This document shows positions 1-7,166 of a DNA stretch of 15,051 bases, piece after piece. The notes beneath the pieces were generated by a model. That model saw nothing but the letters and a program-made list of their open reading frames with translations. It was not told where the DNA came from and ran no database searches. Source of the DNA: JAGLSB01 sp023135955 (GTDB lineage Bacteria > Bacteroidota > Bacteroidia > Bacteroidales > GCA-2748055); the NCBI GenBank assembly GCA_030673645.1, contig DAOVIO010000096.1:1-15051 (forward strand), in the 5' to 3' direction. How positions within the stretch are numbered: position 1 is the stretch's first letter; each line of letters starts with the position of its first letter. Both the position numbers and the translations under genes were made by a program.

Positions 1-970
1 ATTCTCCGTTAAAAGTAATTATTGGAAAGCTAATGTCAACATCAGAAGTATCAATATCCCATGTTTCAAATTCAAATCCATTTCTGAAAAGCATGACTTT
101 TGTGAAGGATTCTTCATCCATATCATTGGCCTGAATTTGAATATCATAAGTCTCCCCTACCAAGGTTGAGCCCATTTCCTCTCCACCCATTTTAAAAGAT
201 AATGCAAGATTTTTATCCAAAGTTGAGTAAAACCTTCTGGCCTGCATTGCTGCAAAAAGTTCTTCTCTTGAAAGATGTTTTGAAAGAATGGCCATTCTGT
301 AATCAGTTCGTGTACCCCATGTCGCACCATGATTATCATCAGCTCCTGAGGCCCCAATTTTCCATCCTCTTGAATTAGCTTCATCGAAATGACTTAAATT
401 TCCATCATCCGGATAAAATCCATCATTATAATAATACCTGCTGAAATCATCAGCTTTATTAAACAACTCCATACCTGCAATTTTATCGTTTGGTGGTTCA
501 GTGAATTTAGAGAACCCTCTACTACTACGTGCTGGGTGATTAAGAAATGCCAGGCCATTACGAACGTCAAGCCAGGAACACAGTCCCACAAATGTGTTGG
601 CTGGCGGCGGATCTGAGAATGTTGTAAGATCTTCAGTATTTATTACAGTTATGTGTCCATCACCGTCCCACTCAAATCCCCAGAAACCAGTGAAAATACC
701 ATCCTCACTGTATTTTTCAGCGGCTGCTTTGTTAGATGCCCATTCAGCCTCATCAATAACACCCACATGGTCTGCAATGGCGAAATAATCGAGCTTGGCA
801 GTGTTTTTTGCATAATCATATGCATGGTCAACTGTACCTGACGCTCCAGATATATCACAATGATTATGAAGGGTTCCATAATATACATTATAGCCACCGA
901 TGACTGGACTTTGTGCCATTAGACAAACAAAAAAGGAAATAAAGAATAGTATGAAAATAACTTTCTTCAT
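1..970 (-). CDS. secreted PHP-domain (CehA/McbA-like) metallohydrolase, 3' end missing
   Basis: The frame is open from an ATG at 970 to the window edge (323 codons, no stop), so the C-terminus is missing. Residues 1-19 are a hydrophobic signal peptide (MKKVIFILFFISFFVCLMA) followed by QSP, a common cleavage context in Bacteroidota. The body shows PHP-fold metal motifs: GTLHNHCD with H35 and H37, AIADH with D67 and H68, the GFEWDGDGH stretch with E100 and H106, and FLNHPA with H145. Later GASGADDNHG carries more possible ligands. PHP proteins are usually metal-dependent phosphoesterases; the substrate of this secreted branch is unknown to me. The start is chosen because it gives an intact signal peptide. 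I found no TAnnTTTG promoter motif upstream. Any C-terminal sorting domain (for example type IX secretion) would lie outside the window. The family call is good, the function is not. Confidence 0.8.
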   Translation of the reverse strand, partial: MKKVIFILFFISFFVCLMAQSPVIGGYNVYYGTLHNHCDISGASGTVDHAYDYAKNTAKLDYFAIADHVGVIDEAEWASNKAAAEKYSEDGIFTGFWGFEWDGDGHITVINTEDLTTFSDPPPANTFVGLCSWLDVRNGLAFLNHPARSSRGFSKFTEPPNDKIAGMELFNKADDFSRYYYNDGFYPDDGNLSHFDEANSRGWKIGASGADDNHGATWGTRTDYRMAILSKHLSREELFAAMQARRFYSTLDKNLALSFKMGGEEMGSTLVGETYDIQIQANDMDEESFTKVMLFRNGFEFETWDIDTSDVDISFPIITFNGE

Positions 971-1262
971 CTTGTAAAATTCTATTTTGAAGATAATTTT
1001 AAATCTTGAAAATGTAAGATATAAACATACTGATAATTTCCCTTTTATCAATAAGCCTTGCCTATGAAACTATATTCTTTGGAAACAGTATAAATATTGC
1101 CAATTCCTTTATTATAAGCTTACAATATACCAATCGTTTTATGAACTATTACTATATTGTGTCCTATTATTTGTTAAGTTTTTCTATCTGTCATTTGTAT
1201 TATGCAAAAGTGAATTTTTTGTCCTTCTCGATCAATTGAAAATTTTACAATAACATTCACAT

Positions 1263-1289
1263 ATTAGATTAATTAACCTCTAATCTAAT
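1263..1289. repeat. 9-bp perfect inverted repeat upstream of a tiny ORF
   Basis: ATTAGATTA (1263-1271) and TAATCTAAT (1281-1289) are perfect reverse complements with a 9-nt spacer. The repeat ends 4 nt before the ATG at 1294. It could be an operator or an RNA hairpin that hides the start. It is all A/T apart from one G:C pair, so chance is possible. Confidence 0.4.
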
Positions 1290-1293
1290 TGTC

Positions 1294-1353
1294 ATGAAAA
1301 CAAGCCTGTTATCAATTCTGTTGGTGATTTTCCTTTTCGGTTGTCGAGACTGA
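1294..1353 (+). CDS. tiny ORF that is essentially only a lipoprotein signal peptide
   Basis: ATG to TGA encodes 19 residues, MKTSLLSILLVIFLFGCRD. This is a textbook type II signal peptide: a Lys at position 3, a hydrophobic core, and lipobox LFGC with the Cys at position 17. Only Arg and Asp follow before the stop. Nothing in any frame downstream continues it as a lipoprotein. It may be the leftover 5' end of a deleted lipoprotein gene, a real mini-lipoprotein, or chance in AT-rich DNA. An inverted repeat sits just upstream, and a weak one (TGATCC 1351-1356, GGATCA 1378-1383) starts at the stop codon. No TAnnTTTG promoter was seen. Expression is unproven. Confidence 0.3.
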   Translation: MKTSLLSILLVIFLFGCRD

Positions 1354-1591
1354 TCCTTTTTGTTATTTAAACTTTACGGATCATTAATTTCAAAATTACA
1401 CCAATGAAGTTTCATTAAATAATACTTATCAATACAATTGCTATACTTACTCTTATAACAATATTAACTTATCACCTATCTGTTCTTTATAAAACTAAAC
1501 ATCATATTCCTATCAATTTGGACCCTAATTCTTTCACCTAAATCAGTGAGACTTTAATTTTGAGAGGCAAAATTATTTAGTCGAATTTATG

Positions 1592-1719
1592 CTGAACTTG
1601 ATTCAGTACTGATCCCGATTGCGAAGCAGATCGGGATCTAATAGAATGATATTACCTACAGCTTGCTGCGATAGAACATAATTTCCCTATTTATACCTCG
1701 GAAGCTCTACTGCGAGGTA
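1592..1719. repeat. cluster of degenerate REP-like palindromes
   Basis: Four short inverted repeats follow one another: CTGAA/TTCAG (1592-1596, 1602-1606), GATCCCGAT/ATCGGGATC (1611-1619, 1630-1638), CAGC/GCTG (1659-1662, 1665-1668) and TACCTCG/CGAGGTA (1694-1700, 1713-1719). The wording (CTGAACTTGATTCAG, GCGAAGCAGATCGGGATC, a TACCTCG...CGAGGTA stem) resembles palindromic intergenic repeats that I recall as common in Bacteroidota genomes. The loops and stems look eroded. Multi-copy status cannot be shown from this window. Confidence 0.55.
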
Positions 1720-1741
1720 GTGATTAATTCTGAATAATATA

Positions 1742-1771
1742 TTGTAATATTAAAATTAATTCCTACTTTTG
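1742..1771 (+). promoter_or_regulatory. Bacteroidota-type promoter of rpsO
   Basis: TTG (1742-1744), a 19-nt spacer and TACTTTTG (1764-1771) match the primary-sigma consensus TTG-N19/20-TAnnTTTG exactly. The expected transcript start is a few bases after 1771, giving a 5' leader of about 35-40 nt before the rpsO ATG at 1816. A purine stretch GGAGAATAAA lies in the leader, but too far from the start to be a normal Shine-Dalgarno site. Confidence 0.75.
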
Positions 1772-1815
1772 CAGTTCTAAAAATCTGGAGAATAAAATTT
1801 TAAATTAAATAAAGA

Positions 1816-2085
1816 ATGTATTTAACTGCGGAAAAGAAAAAGGACCTTTTTAAGAAGTTTGGCAAATCAGATTCTGACACAGGATCATCTGAATCTCAAA
1901 TAGCACTTTTTACTACCAGGATTAACCATCTTACTGAGCATCTGAAATCAAATAAAAAAGATTACAGCACGCAGCGGGCTTTGCTAAAACTCGTTGGTAA
2001 GAGAAGAAGTCTTCTCGATTATATGAAGGGTCGGGATATTGAAAAATACAGGGCTACAATAAAAGCATTAGATCTAAGAAAGTAA
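1816..2085 (+). CDS. rpsO: 30S ribosomal protein S15
   Basis: The 89-residue product has the full length of bacterial S15. It carries the family signatures: the N-terminal helix, the DTGSSESQIALFTTRINHLTEHL helix pair (about residues 20-42), and LLKLVGKRRSLLDYM (about 56-70), which contacts 16S rRNA helix 22. S15 is a primary binder of the central domain of 16S rRNA in the small subunit. The gene lies immediately upstream of pnp, an arrangement conserved across many bacteria, and the two can share a transcript. It has a consensus promoter 45 bp upstream and a hairpin terminator 8 bp after its stop. In other bacteria S15 represses its own mRNA; no obvious S15-like fold is visible in this short leader. 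Confidence 0.97.
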   Translation: MYLTAEKKKDLFKKFGKSDSDTGSSESQIALFTTRINHLTEHLKSNKKDYSTQRALLKLVGKRRSLLDYMKGRDIEKYRATIKALDLRK

Positions 2086-2092
2086 CAAAGAG

Positions 2093-2115
2093 AGGCAATT
2101 TAATTGCCTTTTTTT
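2093..2115 (+). terminator. intrinsic terminator between rpsO and pnp
   Basis: AGGCAATT (2093-2100) pairs with AATTGCCT (2102-2109), with the innermost bases forming the loop, and is followed directly by a run of seven T (2109-2115). No separate consensus promoter is visible between it and pnp, so pnp expression probably depends at least partly on read-through. Confidence 0.8.
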
Positions 2116-2158
2116 GTCTTTATACTATAACGAATATCAATCGATAAGAAAAGATAAT

Positions 2159-4339
2159 ATGTATAACGCAAAACAAAAGAATATAGACCTGGGTGATGGT
2201 CGCACCATTACAATTGAAACGGGTAAACTTGCTAAACAAGCTGACGGTTCTGTTGTAATTAAAATGGGAGACACCATGTTACTTGCAGCTGTAACATCTG
2301 CAAAAGAGGCAAGAGAAGATGTTGATTTTATGCCATTGTCAGTAGAATATAAAGAAAAATATGCTGCTGCCGGAAGATTCCCTGGCGGTTTTATGAAGAG
2401 AGAAGCAAGGCCTTCTGATTATGAGATTTTAATTGCACGCCTGGTCGATAGAGTATTAAGACCTTTATTCCCTGACGATTATCATGCAGAAACCTTTATG
2501 ACAATAAATCTTATTTCTGCCGATGAAGATATTATGCCTGACGCATTAGCAGGACTTGCTGCTTCTGCAGCGCTTGCAATATCTGACATTCCTTTTAACG
2601 GACCTATATCAGAAGTGCGAGTTGCGAGAATTGATGGAAATTTTATTCTTAATCCAACTTTCTCAGAACTGGAAAAGGCCGATATAGATATCATGGTTGG
2701 AGCTACAAAAGAGAATATCATGATGGTGGAAGGTGAGATGAGTGAGGTATCTGAGGAAGAAATGATTGAAGCTATAAAAATTGCTCATGAAGCTATAAAA
2801 GTTCAATGTACTGTACAGGAAGAACTGGCAGCTGAACTAAATGTGACAAAGCGTGAATATTCACATGAGACACAGGATGAAGAGCTAAAGGCAAGAATTG
2901 AAAAAGAATTATATGAGAAGGCCTACGCTGTTGCAAAATCAGGAAATAATGATAAGCATGCAAGGGTTGAAGCATTCAAAAATATTGAGACTGAATTTGC
3001 AGAAAAACTTACGGAAGAAGTAGGTGAAGAAAATGTAAATCATGGCTTTATACACAGATATTATCATGATGTTGAGAAGAAAGCTGTAAGAAATGCAATT
3101 CTTGATGATGGTATTCGTCTGGATGGAAGAAAAACAGATGAAATCAGACCAATATGGTGTGAAATCGATTATTTACCAAAGGCTCATGGCTCAGCAATAT
3201 TTACCAGAGGCGAAACTCAATCGCTTACTACTGTTACTCTGGGTACCAAAATGGATGAGAAAATGTTTGACGAGGTTCTATTTAAGGGAAGAGAGAAATT
3301 TACTCTTCACTATAATTTCCCTGCATTTTCAACTGGAGACGCACGTCCGAACAGAGGAACAAGCAGAAGAGAAATTGGTCATGGAAATTTAGCACACCGT
3401 GCTTTAAAGAAAATGATTCCTAATGAAGCAGATCTTCCTTATGCTGTAAGGGTAGTTTCTGACATTCTTGAGTCTAATGGTTCTTCATCAATGGCAACAG
3501 TCTGTGCTGGTAGTCTTGCACTAATGGATTCCGGTATAAAAATGGAAAAGCCTGTTTCTGGTATTGCAATGGGACTTATTTCCGATAGCGAGACTGGTAG
3601 GCATGCTGTTCTTTCCGACATCTTAGGAGATGAAGATCATCTGGGAGATATGGATTTTAAAGTAACAGGTACTAAAGATGGTATTACTGCTACACAGATG
3701 GATATTAAAGTTGATGGTTTAAGTTATGAAGTACTTGTTGAAGCATTACTTCAGGCGAAAGCAGGTCGCGAACATATTCTCGGCGTAATGACAGAAACCA
3801 TTTCTGAGTCCAGAACCGATTATAAACCTCACGCACCTAGAATTGTTCGTGTAGAAATACCTAAAGATTTAATCGGAGCTATTATTGGACCTGGTGGTAA
3901 AATTATACAGGAACTACAAGCATCTACAAATACTGTTATCGTTGTTGAAGAAGTTGAAAATAAAGGTATAATAGATGTTTCAGCAACTAATAAAGATGAT
4001 ATCGACGCTGCTTTGGCAAAGATTAAAGCAATTACTGCAGTTCCTGAAGTAAACGAAGTTTATAAAGGAAAAGTAAAGTCAATCGTTCCTTTTGGAGCAT
4101 TTATTGAGATTATTCCTGGAAAAGAAGGATTACTACATATTTCTGAAATTGAATGGAGAAGACTCGAAAAGGTTGAGGAAGTATTAAAAGAAGGTGAAGA
4201 AATTGAAGTTAAGTTAATTGGAATTGATCCAAAAACTGGTAAAATGAAACTTTCAAGAAAAGTACTTCTCCCTCGTCCTGAAAATAGAAATGACGATAGA
4301 AGGAATAACGACAGAAGAGATAACGATAGAAGAAATTAA
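2159..4339 (+). CDS. pnp: polyribonucleotide nucleotidyltransferase (PNPase)
   Basis: This 726-residue enzyme degrades RNA 3' to 5' by phosphorolysis. Two RNase PH-like domains flank a helical linker. The second contains TSRREIGHGNLAHRAL and GDEDHLGDMDFK, where D493, D499 and K501 match the spacing of the catalytic residues in E. coli PNPase (D486, D492, K494). A KH domain follows, with GAIIGPGGKII at about 573, then an S1 domain from about 634 (VYKGKVKSIVPFGAF). The protein ends in a charged tail of repeated N-D-R-R units, coded by a near-repetitive 12-nt pattern. The ATG at 2159 is preferred: the frame can be extended in frame to a TTG at 2114, but that lies in the T-run of the rpsO terminator and the extra 15 residues do not look like PNPase. 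Confidence 0.97.
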   Translation: MYNAKQKNIDLGDGRTITIETGKLAKQADGSVVIKMGDTMLLAAVTSAKEAREDVDFMPLSVEYKEKYAAAGRFPGGFMKREARPSDYEILIARLVDRVLRPLFPDDYHAETFMTINLISADEDIMPDALAGLAASAALAISDIPFNGPISEVRVARIDGNFILNPTFSELEKADIDIMVGATKENIMMVEGEMSEVSEEEMIEAIKIAHEAIKVQCTVQEELAAELNVTKREYSHETQDEELKARIEKELYEKAYAVAKSGNNDKHARVEAFKNIETEFAEKLTEEVGEENVNHGFIHRYYHDVEKKAVRNAILDDGIRLDGRKTDEIRPIWCEIDYLPKAHGSAIFTRGETQSLTTVTLGTKMDEKMFDEVLFKGREKFTLHYNFPAFSTGDARPNRGTSRREIGHGNLAHRALKKMIPNEADLPYAVRVVSDILESNGSSSMATVCAGSLALMDSGIKMEKPVSGIAMGLISDSETGRHAVLSDILGDEDHLGDMDFKVTGTKDGITATQMDIKVDGLSYEVLVEALLQAKAGREHILGVMTETISESRTDYKPHAPRIVRVEIPKDLIGAIIGPGGKIIQELQASTNTVIVVEEVENKGIIDVSATNKDDIDAALAKIKAITAVPEVNEVYKGKVKSIVPFGAFIEIIPGKEGLLHISEIEWRRLEKVEEVLKEGEEIEVKLIGIDPKTGKMKLSRKVLLPRPENRNDDRRNNDRRDNDRRN

Positions 4340-4361
4340 GAATACTATATTAATTTAATTA

Positions 4362-4400
4362 AGAAAAAGGCTGTCTTCGAAGATGGCCTTTTCTTTTTTC
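4362..4400 (+). terminator. intrinsic terminator after pnp
   Basis: AAAAAGGC, a TG/TG mismatch, and the self-complementary TCTTCGAAGA form an extended hairpin closed by GCCTTTTC, followed by a T-rich tract (4389-4399). A UUCG-type centre sits at the top. It lies 22 bp after the pnp stop codon. Confidence 0.75.
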
Positions 4401-4430
4401 CATTCATCCTTAAAAAACATATTTGTTTTA

Positions 4431-4461
4431 TTGGGCTCTTTACAAGAGAATAGTATTTTTG
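4431..4461 (+). promoter_or_regulatory. Bacteroidota-type promoter of the prolyl oligopeptidase gene
   Basis: TTG (4431-4433), a 20-nt spacer and TATTTTTG (4454-4461) fit TTG-N19/20-TAnnTTTG. The predicted start site lies about 30-35 nt ahead of the first ATG at 4501 and 65-70 nt ahead of the alternative ATG at 4534, so it does not decide between them. Confidence 0.65.
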
Positions 4462-4500
4462 ATAATTAATCTAAAATTATCACGCTTTTGATGGCCTTAA

Positions 4501-6642
4501 ATGAAGAAAAACTTAATTAAAAACAATACTAAAATGAGAAAATTATTTCTGTTAAGTATGGTATTCGCAATTGTTTCATGCAATCAACAAACAATGGAAT
4601 ATCCCGAAACAAGAAAAGACAACACCGTCGATAATTATTTTGGCGTTGAAGTTGCCGATCCATACAGATGGCTGGAAGATGATATGTCAGAGGAAACTGC
4701 AGAATGGGTGAAAGCTCAGAATGATGTTACATTCAGTTATTTAGATCAGATTCCGTATAGAGATGCGATAAGAGACAGACTGGAAGAATTATGGAATTAT
4801 TCACGAATGGGTACACCATTTAAAGAAGGAGATAATTATTTCTATTACTATAATGATGGCCTGCAAAATCAGAGTGTTGTGTATAAAACATCTGACCTGA
4901 ACGAAAAAGGTGAAATATTTATGGATCCTAATACTTTCTCTGATGACGGAACAGTAGCCCTTACTACTTTTTCCGTATCAAAGGATGCAAAATATGTCGG
5001 CTATGGCATTTCCAGAGCTGGATCAGACTGGAACGAGTTTATGGTTAAAGATGTTGAAACAGGAGAAATACTACCCGATCACCTTCAATGGATAAAATTT
5101 TCAACCCTTGCATGGTATAAAGAAGGATTTTTCTACAGCAGGTATGAGAAACCCGGCGATGGTTCTGTTTTAAGCGGATTAAATGAAAACAATAAACTTT
5201 ATTATCATATTGCAGGTACATCTCAGGATGAGGATAAGTTAATTTATGAGGACACAAAGAATCCTGGTTGGAGTTTTAGAGCGCAAGTATCGGAAGATGA
5301 AAAATACTTGATTATCTCAATAGTAGAATCTACTTCAGGAAACGGTCTTTATTTTCTTGACTTAACTAAAAAATCAGCTAAAATTCAAAAAGTAGTCGAT
5401 AATTTTGAAAACGACTATGCTTTTATAGAAGCTATGGATGGAAAATTATATTTTCTCACAAACGATGAGGCTCCAATGTATAAATTGATGACAATTGATC
5501 CAAAAAATAGCTCTAGAGAAAATTGGGTGGATGTTGTACCGGAAAATCAGAATCAGGTTCTCAAATCATGTAGTTTTGCCGATGGAAAACTCATTCTGGA
5601 ATATGAAAAAGATGCAAGAAGTCTGGTTGAAATTTATTCCAGAGATGGTCAATTAATAAGTGAACTTGAATTACCCGGAATAGGTACTTTAGCAGGTCTT
5701 TCTTCAAAGGAAAAAGGTAGTGAAGTATTTTACTCTTTCACTTCTTTTAATGTTCCAAATGAAGTATATAGCTATGATACAGAATCCAATAAGTCAGAAC
5801 TTATCTTTCGTCCGGAAGTAGATTTCGACGTCGATAATTATGTAACAGAACAAATTTTCTATGAAAGTAAGGATGGAACAACAGTTCCTATGTTCGTGTT
5901 TCATAAAAAGGGTCTTAAGCTTGACGGCAAGCGACCTACATTATTGTACGGTTATGGTGGATTTAATATCACCTACACGCCTTCTTTCAAGGTTACAAAC
6001 CTTATCTGGTTAGAAAATGACGGTGTATTGGCTCTTGCTAACATAAGAGGCGGTGGAGAATATGGTGAAAAGTGGCATGAAGCAGGAACGATCCTCAATA
6101 AACAGAATGTTTTTGATGATTTTATTGCAGCGGGGGAATATCTTATCGATAATAAATATACTTCTTCAAAACGGCTTTCAATTTTGGGGGGATCTAATGG
6201 TGGACTACTGGTTGGAGCAGTTACCAACCAGCGACCCGACTTATTTGCAGTTGCCCTGCCTGCTGTGGGTGTTATGGATATGCTTCGGTTTCATAAATTT
6301 ACTATAGGACATTATTGGGTAAGCGATTATGGCTCTAGTGAAAATGAAGAACAATTTCTTTATCTGAAAAATTATTCTCCAATGCATAATATTAGTGAAA
6401 CGGCCGATTATCCTGCTGTATTTGTTACTACTGCAGATCATGATGACAGAGTTGTTCCGGCACATTCATTTAAATATATAGCTACACTTCAGGAAAAATA
6501 TAAAGGAAAGAATCCTGTGGTTATCCGGATAGAAACAGATGCCGGACATGGAGCAGGTAAACCAATTTCAAAAACCATTGATGAATATGCCGATAGATGG
6601 GCATTTGCGTTTTATAATATGAATTTTACACCGGAATATTGA
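4501..6642 (+). CDS. prolyl oligopeptidase family (S9A) serine peptidase, predicted lipoprotein
   Basis: The 713-residue product matches prolyl endopeptidase in length and order: an N-terminal segment with YPETRKDNTVDNYFGVEVADPYRWLE, a seven-bladed beta-propeller (about 75-430), then an alpha/beta-hydrolase domain. Catalytic residues visible are Ser565 in GGSNGGLL, Asp648 (possibly 649) in TADHDDRVVP, and His683 in DAGHGAG. Such enzymes cut short peptides after proline. A second ATG at 4534 (residue 12) gives MRKLFLLSMVFAIVSC, a clean lipoprotein signal peptide, so 4534 is the more likely start; the longer form adds a Lys/Asn-rich lead. The enzyme is probably anchored at the envelope by the Cys. 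It has its own promoter. No hairpin-T terminator follows; the stop is 5 bp from an octamer repeat array. Confidence 0.93.
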   Translation: MKKNLIKNNTKMRKLFLLSMVFAIVSCNQQTMEYPETRKDNTVDNYFGVEVADPYRWLEDDMSEETAEWVKAQNDVTFSYLDQIPYRDAIRDRLEELWNYSRMGTPFKEGDNYFYYYNDGLQNQSVVYKTSDLNEKGEIFMDPNTFSDDGTVALTTFSVSKDAKYVGYGISRAGSDWNEFMVKDVETGEILPDHLQWIKFSTLAWYKEGFFYSRYEKPGDGSVLSGLNENNKLYYHIAGTSQDEDKLIYEDTKNPGWSFRAQVSEDEKYLIISIVESTSGNGLYFLDLTKKSAKIQKVVDNFENDYAFIEAMDGKLYFLTNDEAPMYKLMTIDPKNSSRENWVDVVPENQNQVLKSCSFADGKLILEYEKDARSLVEIYSRDGQLISELELPGIGTLAGLSSKEKGSEVFYSFTSFNVPNEVYSYDTESNKSELIFRPEVDFDVDNYVTEQIFYESKDGTTVPMFVFHKKGLKLDGKRPTLLYGYGGFNITYTPSFKVTNLIWLENDGVLALANIRGGGEYGEKWHEAGTILNKQNVFDDFIAAGEYLIDNKYTSSKRLSILGGSNGGLLVGAVTNQRPDLFAVALPAVGVMDMLRFHKFTIGHYWVSDYGSSENEEQFLYLKNYSPMHNISETADYPAVFVTTADHDDRVVPAHSFKYIATLQEKYKGKNPVVIRIETDAGHGAGKPISKTIDEYADRWAFAFYNMNFTPEY

Positions 6643-6647
6643 GGGAA

Positions 6648-6727
6648 GTAGTTGAGTGGTTGAGTAGTTGAGTGGTTGAGTGGTTGAGTGGTTTAGTTGT
6701 TGAGTGGTTTAGTTGTTGAGTAGTTTA
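6648..6727 (+). repeat. tandem array of ten 8-bp units (consensus GTGGTTGA)
   Basis: Ten contiguous octamers run without a break: units such as GTGGTTGA, GTAGTTGA, GTGGTTTA and GTTGTTGA. The array begins 5 bp after the peptidase stop codon and ends exactly where the left terminal repeat of the insertion-sequence remnant begins. The units are the reverse complement of those in the array at 7038-7157. Confidence 0.9.
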
Positions 6728-7020
6728 GTTCAAATAAGTGTGTCAAAGTAATTTTATAACTTGATACAATTATGGAAGAAAAACTAAATTTAGATGAATT
6801 CAGCAAGGAGATTGCTAATCAGCTAAGAAATGGTAAGAAAAGTAACAAAGTCAAAAGGTGCTTTTACATCAGAAACGGCAGTTTTGAAATTAGTATATTT
6901 GGCAACAATGAATTTTCAAAAGAAATGGCAGAATAGCATTTACAATTGGCCAACAATATTTAATCAGCTGAGTATGTACTATGAAGATAGAATTTTAGAA
7001 AATGACACACTTAAATGAAC
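6728..7020 (+). mobile_element. internally deleted IS256-family element (about 293 bp)
   Basis: The ends are imperfect terminal inverted repeats: GTTCAAATAAGTGTGTCA (6728-6745) and, in reverse complement, GTTCATTTAAGTGTGTCA (7003-7020), identical at 16 of 18 positions. Between them lie only the first and last parts of a Mutator/IS256-type transposase gene. A full element of this family is about 1.3 kb, so roughly 1 kb of the middle is lost. No target-site duplication is visible, because both sides are low-complexity arrays. With both ends kept, it could in principle be mobilised in trans like a MITE. Confidence 0.72.
6772..7018 (+). pseudogene. IS256-family transposase remnant (N- and C-terminal ends fused out of frame)
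   Basis: The ATG at 6772 opens a frame coding MEEKLNLDEFSKEIANQLRN, like the N-terminus of IS256-type transposases. At about 6830 homology moves to the +1 frame, which gives VTKSKGAFTSETAVLKLVYL and then ATMNFQKKWQNSIYNWPTIF. This is the characteristic C-terminus of the Mutator family, ending at the TGA at 7016-7018 inside the right terminal repeat. About 20 residues of the start and 58 of the end survive from a protein of about 400. The DDE catalytic core is absent, so no active transposase can be made. The first frame stops at 6936. Confidence 0.75.
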
Positions 7021-7037
7021 AATCCCGATTAATTCGG

Positions 7038-7157
7038 AACCCCGAAACCACGAACCCCGAAACCACGAACCCCGAAACCACGTAACCACGTAACCCCGAA
7101 ACCACTAAACCACTAAACCACTAAACCACTCAACCACTAAACACACTAAACACACTA
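7038..7157 (+). repeat. tandem array of 7-9 bp units (consensus AACCACTA), inverted relative to the upstream array
   Basis: About fifteen units follow one another. The first part alternates AACCCCGA, AACCACGA and 7-bp ACCCCGA, then come two AACCACGT, then several AACCACTA with one AACCACTC, and finally two 9-bp AACACACTA. The array stops 9 bp before the GTG start of the kinase gene. A 19-bp stretch here (7120-7138) is the perfect reverse complement of 6679-6697 in the other array, so the two could pair across the insertion-sequence remnant. Confidence 0.9.
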
Positions 7158-7166
7158 AACCAACCC

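Larger units (their letters stand above)
971..1741. other. long non-coding interval between the PHP gene and the rpsO promoter
   Basis: This AT-rich stretch of about 770 bp has stop codons in all frames and no gene of normal size. It holds a 19-codon ORF at 1294-1353 with a hairpin just before it, and a cluster of short palindromes at 1592-1719, both listed separately. I see no tRNA or other structured RNA that I recognise. Between 971 and 1260 I see only A/T-rich sequence. Confidence 0.7.

Noticed and set aside
157..897. Several short frames on both strands in the first kilobase
   Set aside because: They overlap the single continuous minus-strand PHP frame that begins at 970 and shows real family motifs.
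1391..1398. CAAAATTA as a minus-strand -7 element for the PHP gene
   Set aside because: It lies more than 400 bp from the start codon and no TTG stands at the needed distance.
2114..2158. N-terminal extension of pnp from a TTG codon
   Set aside because: The TTG is the end of the rpsO terminator T-run, and the added residues do not resemble the start of any PNPase. The ATG at 2159 fits the family.
6648..7157. CRISPR array
   Set aside because: The units are 7-9 bp and contiguous, without spacers, and there are no cas genes in the window.
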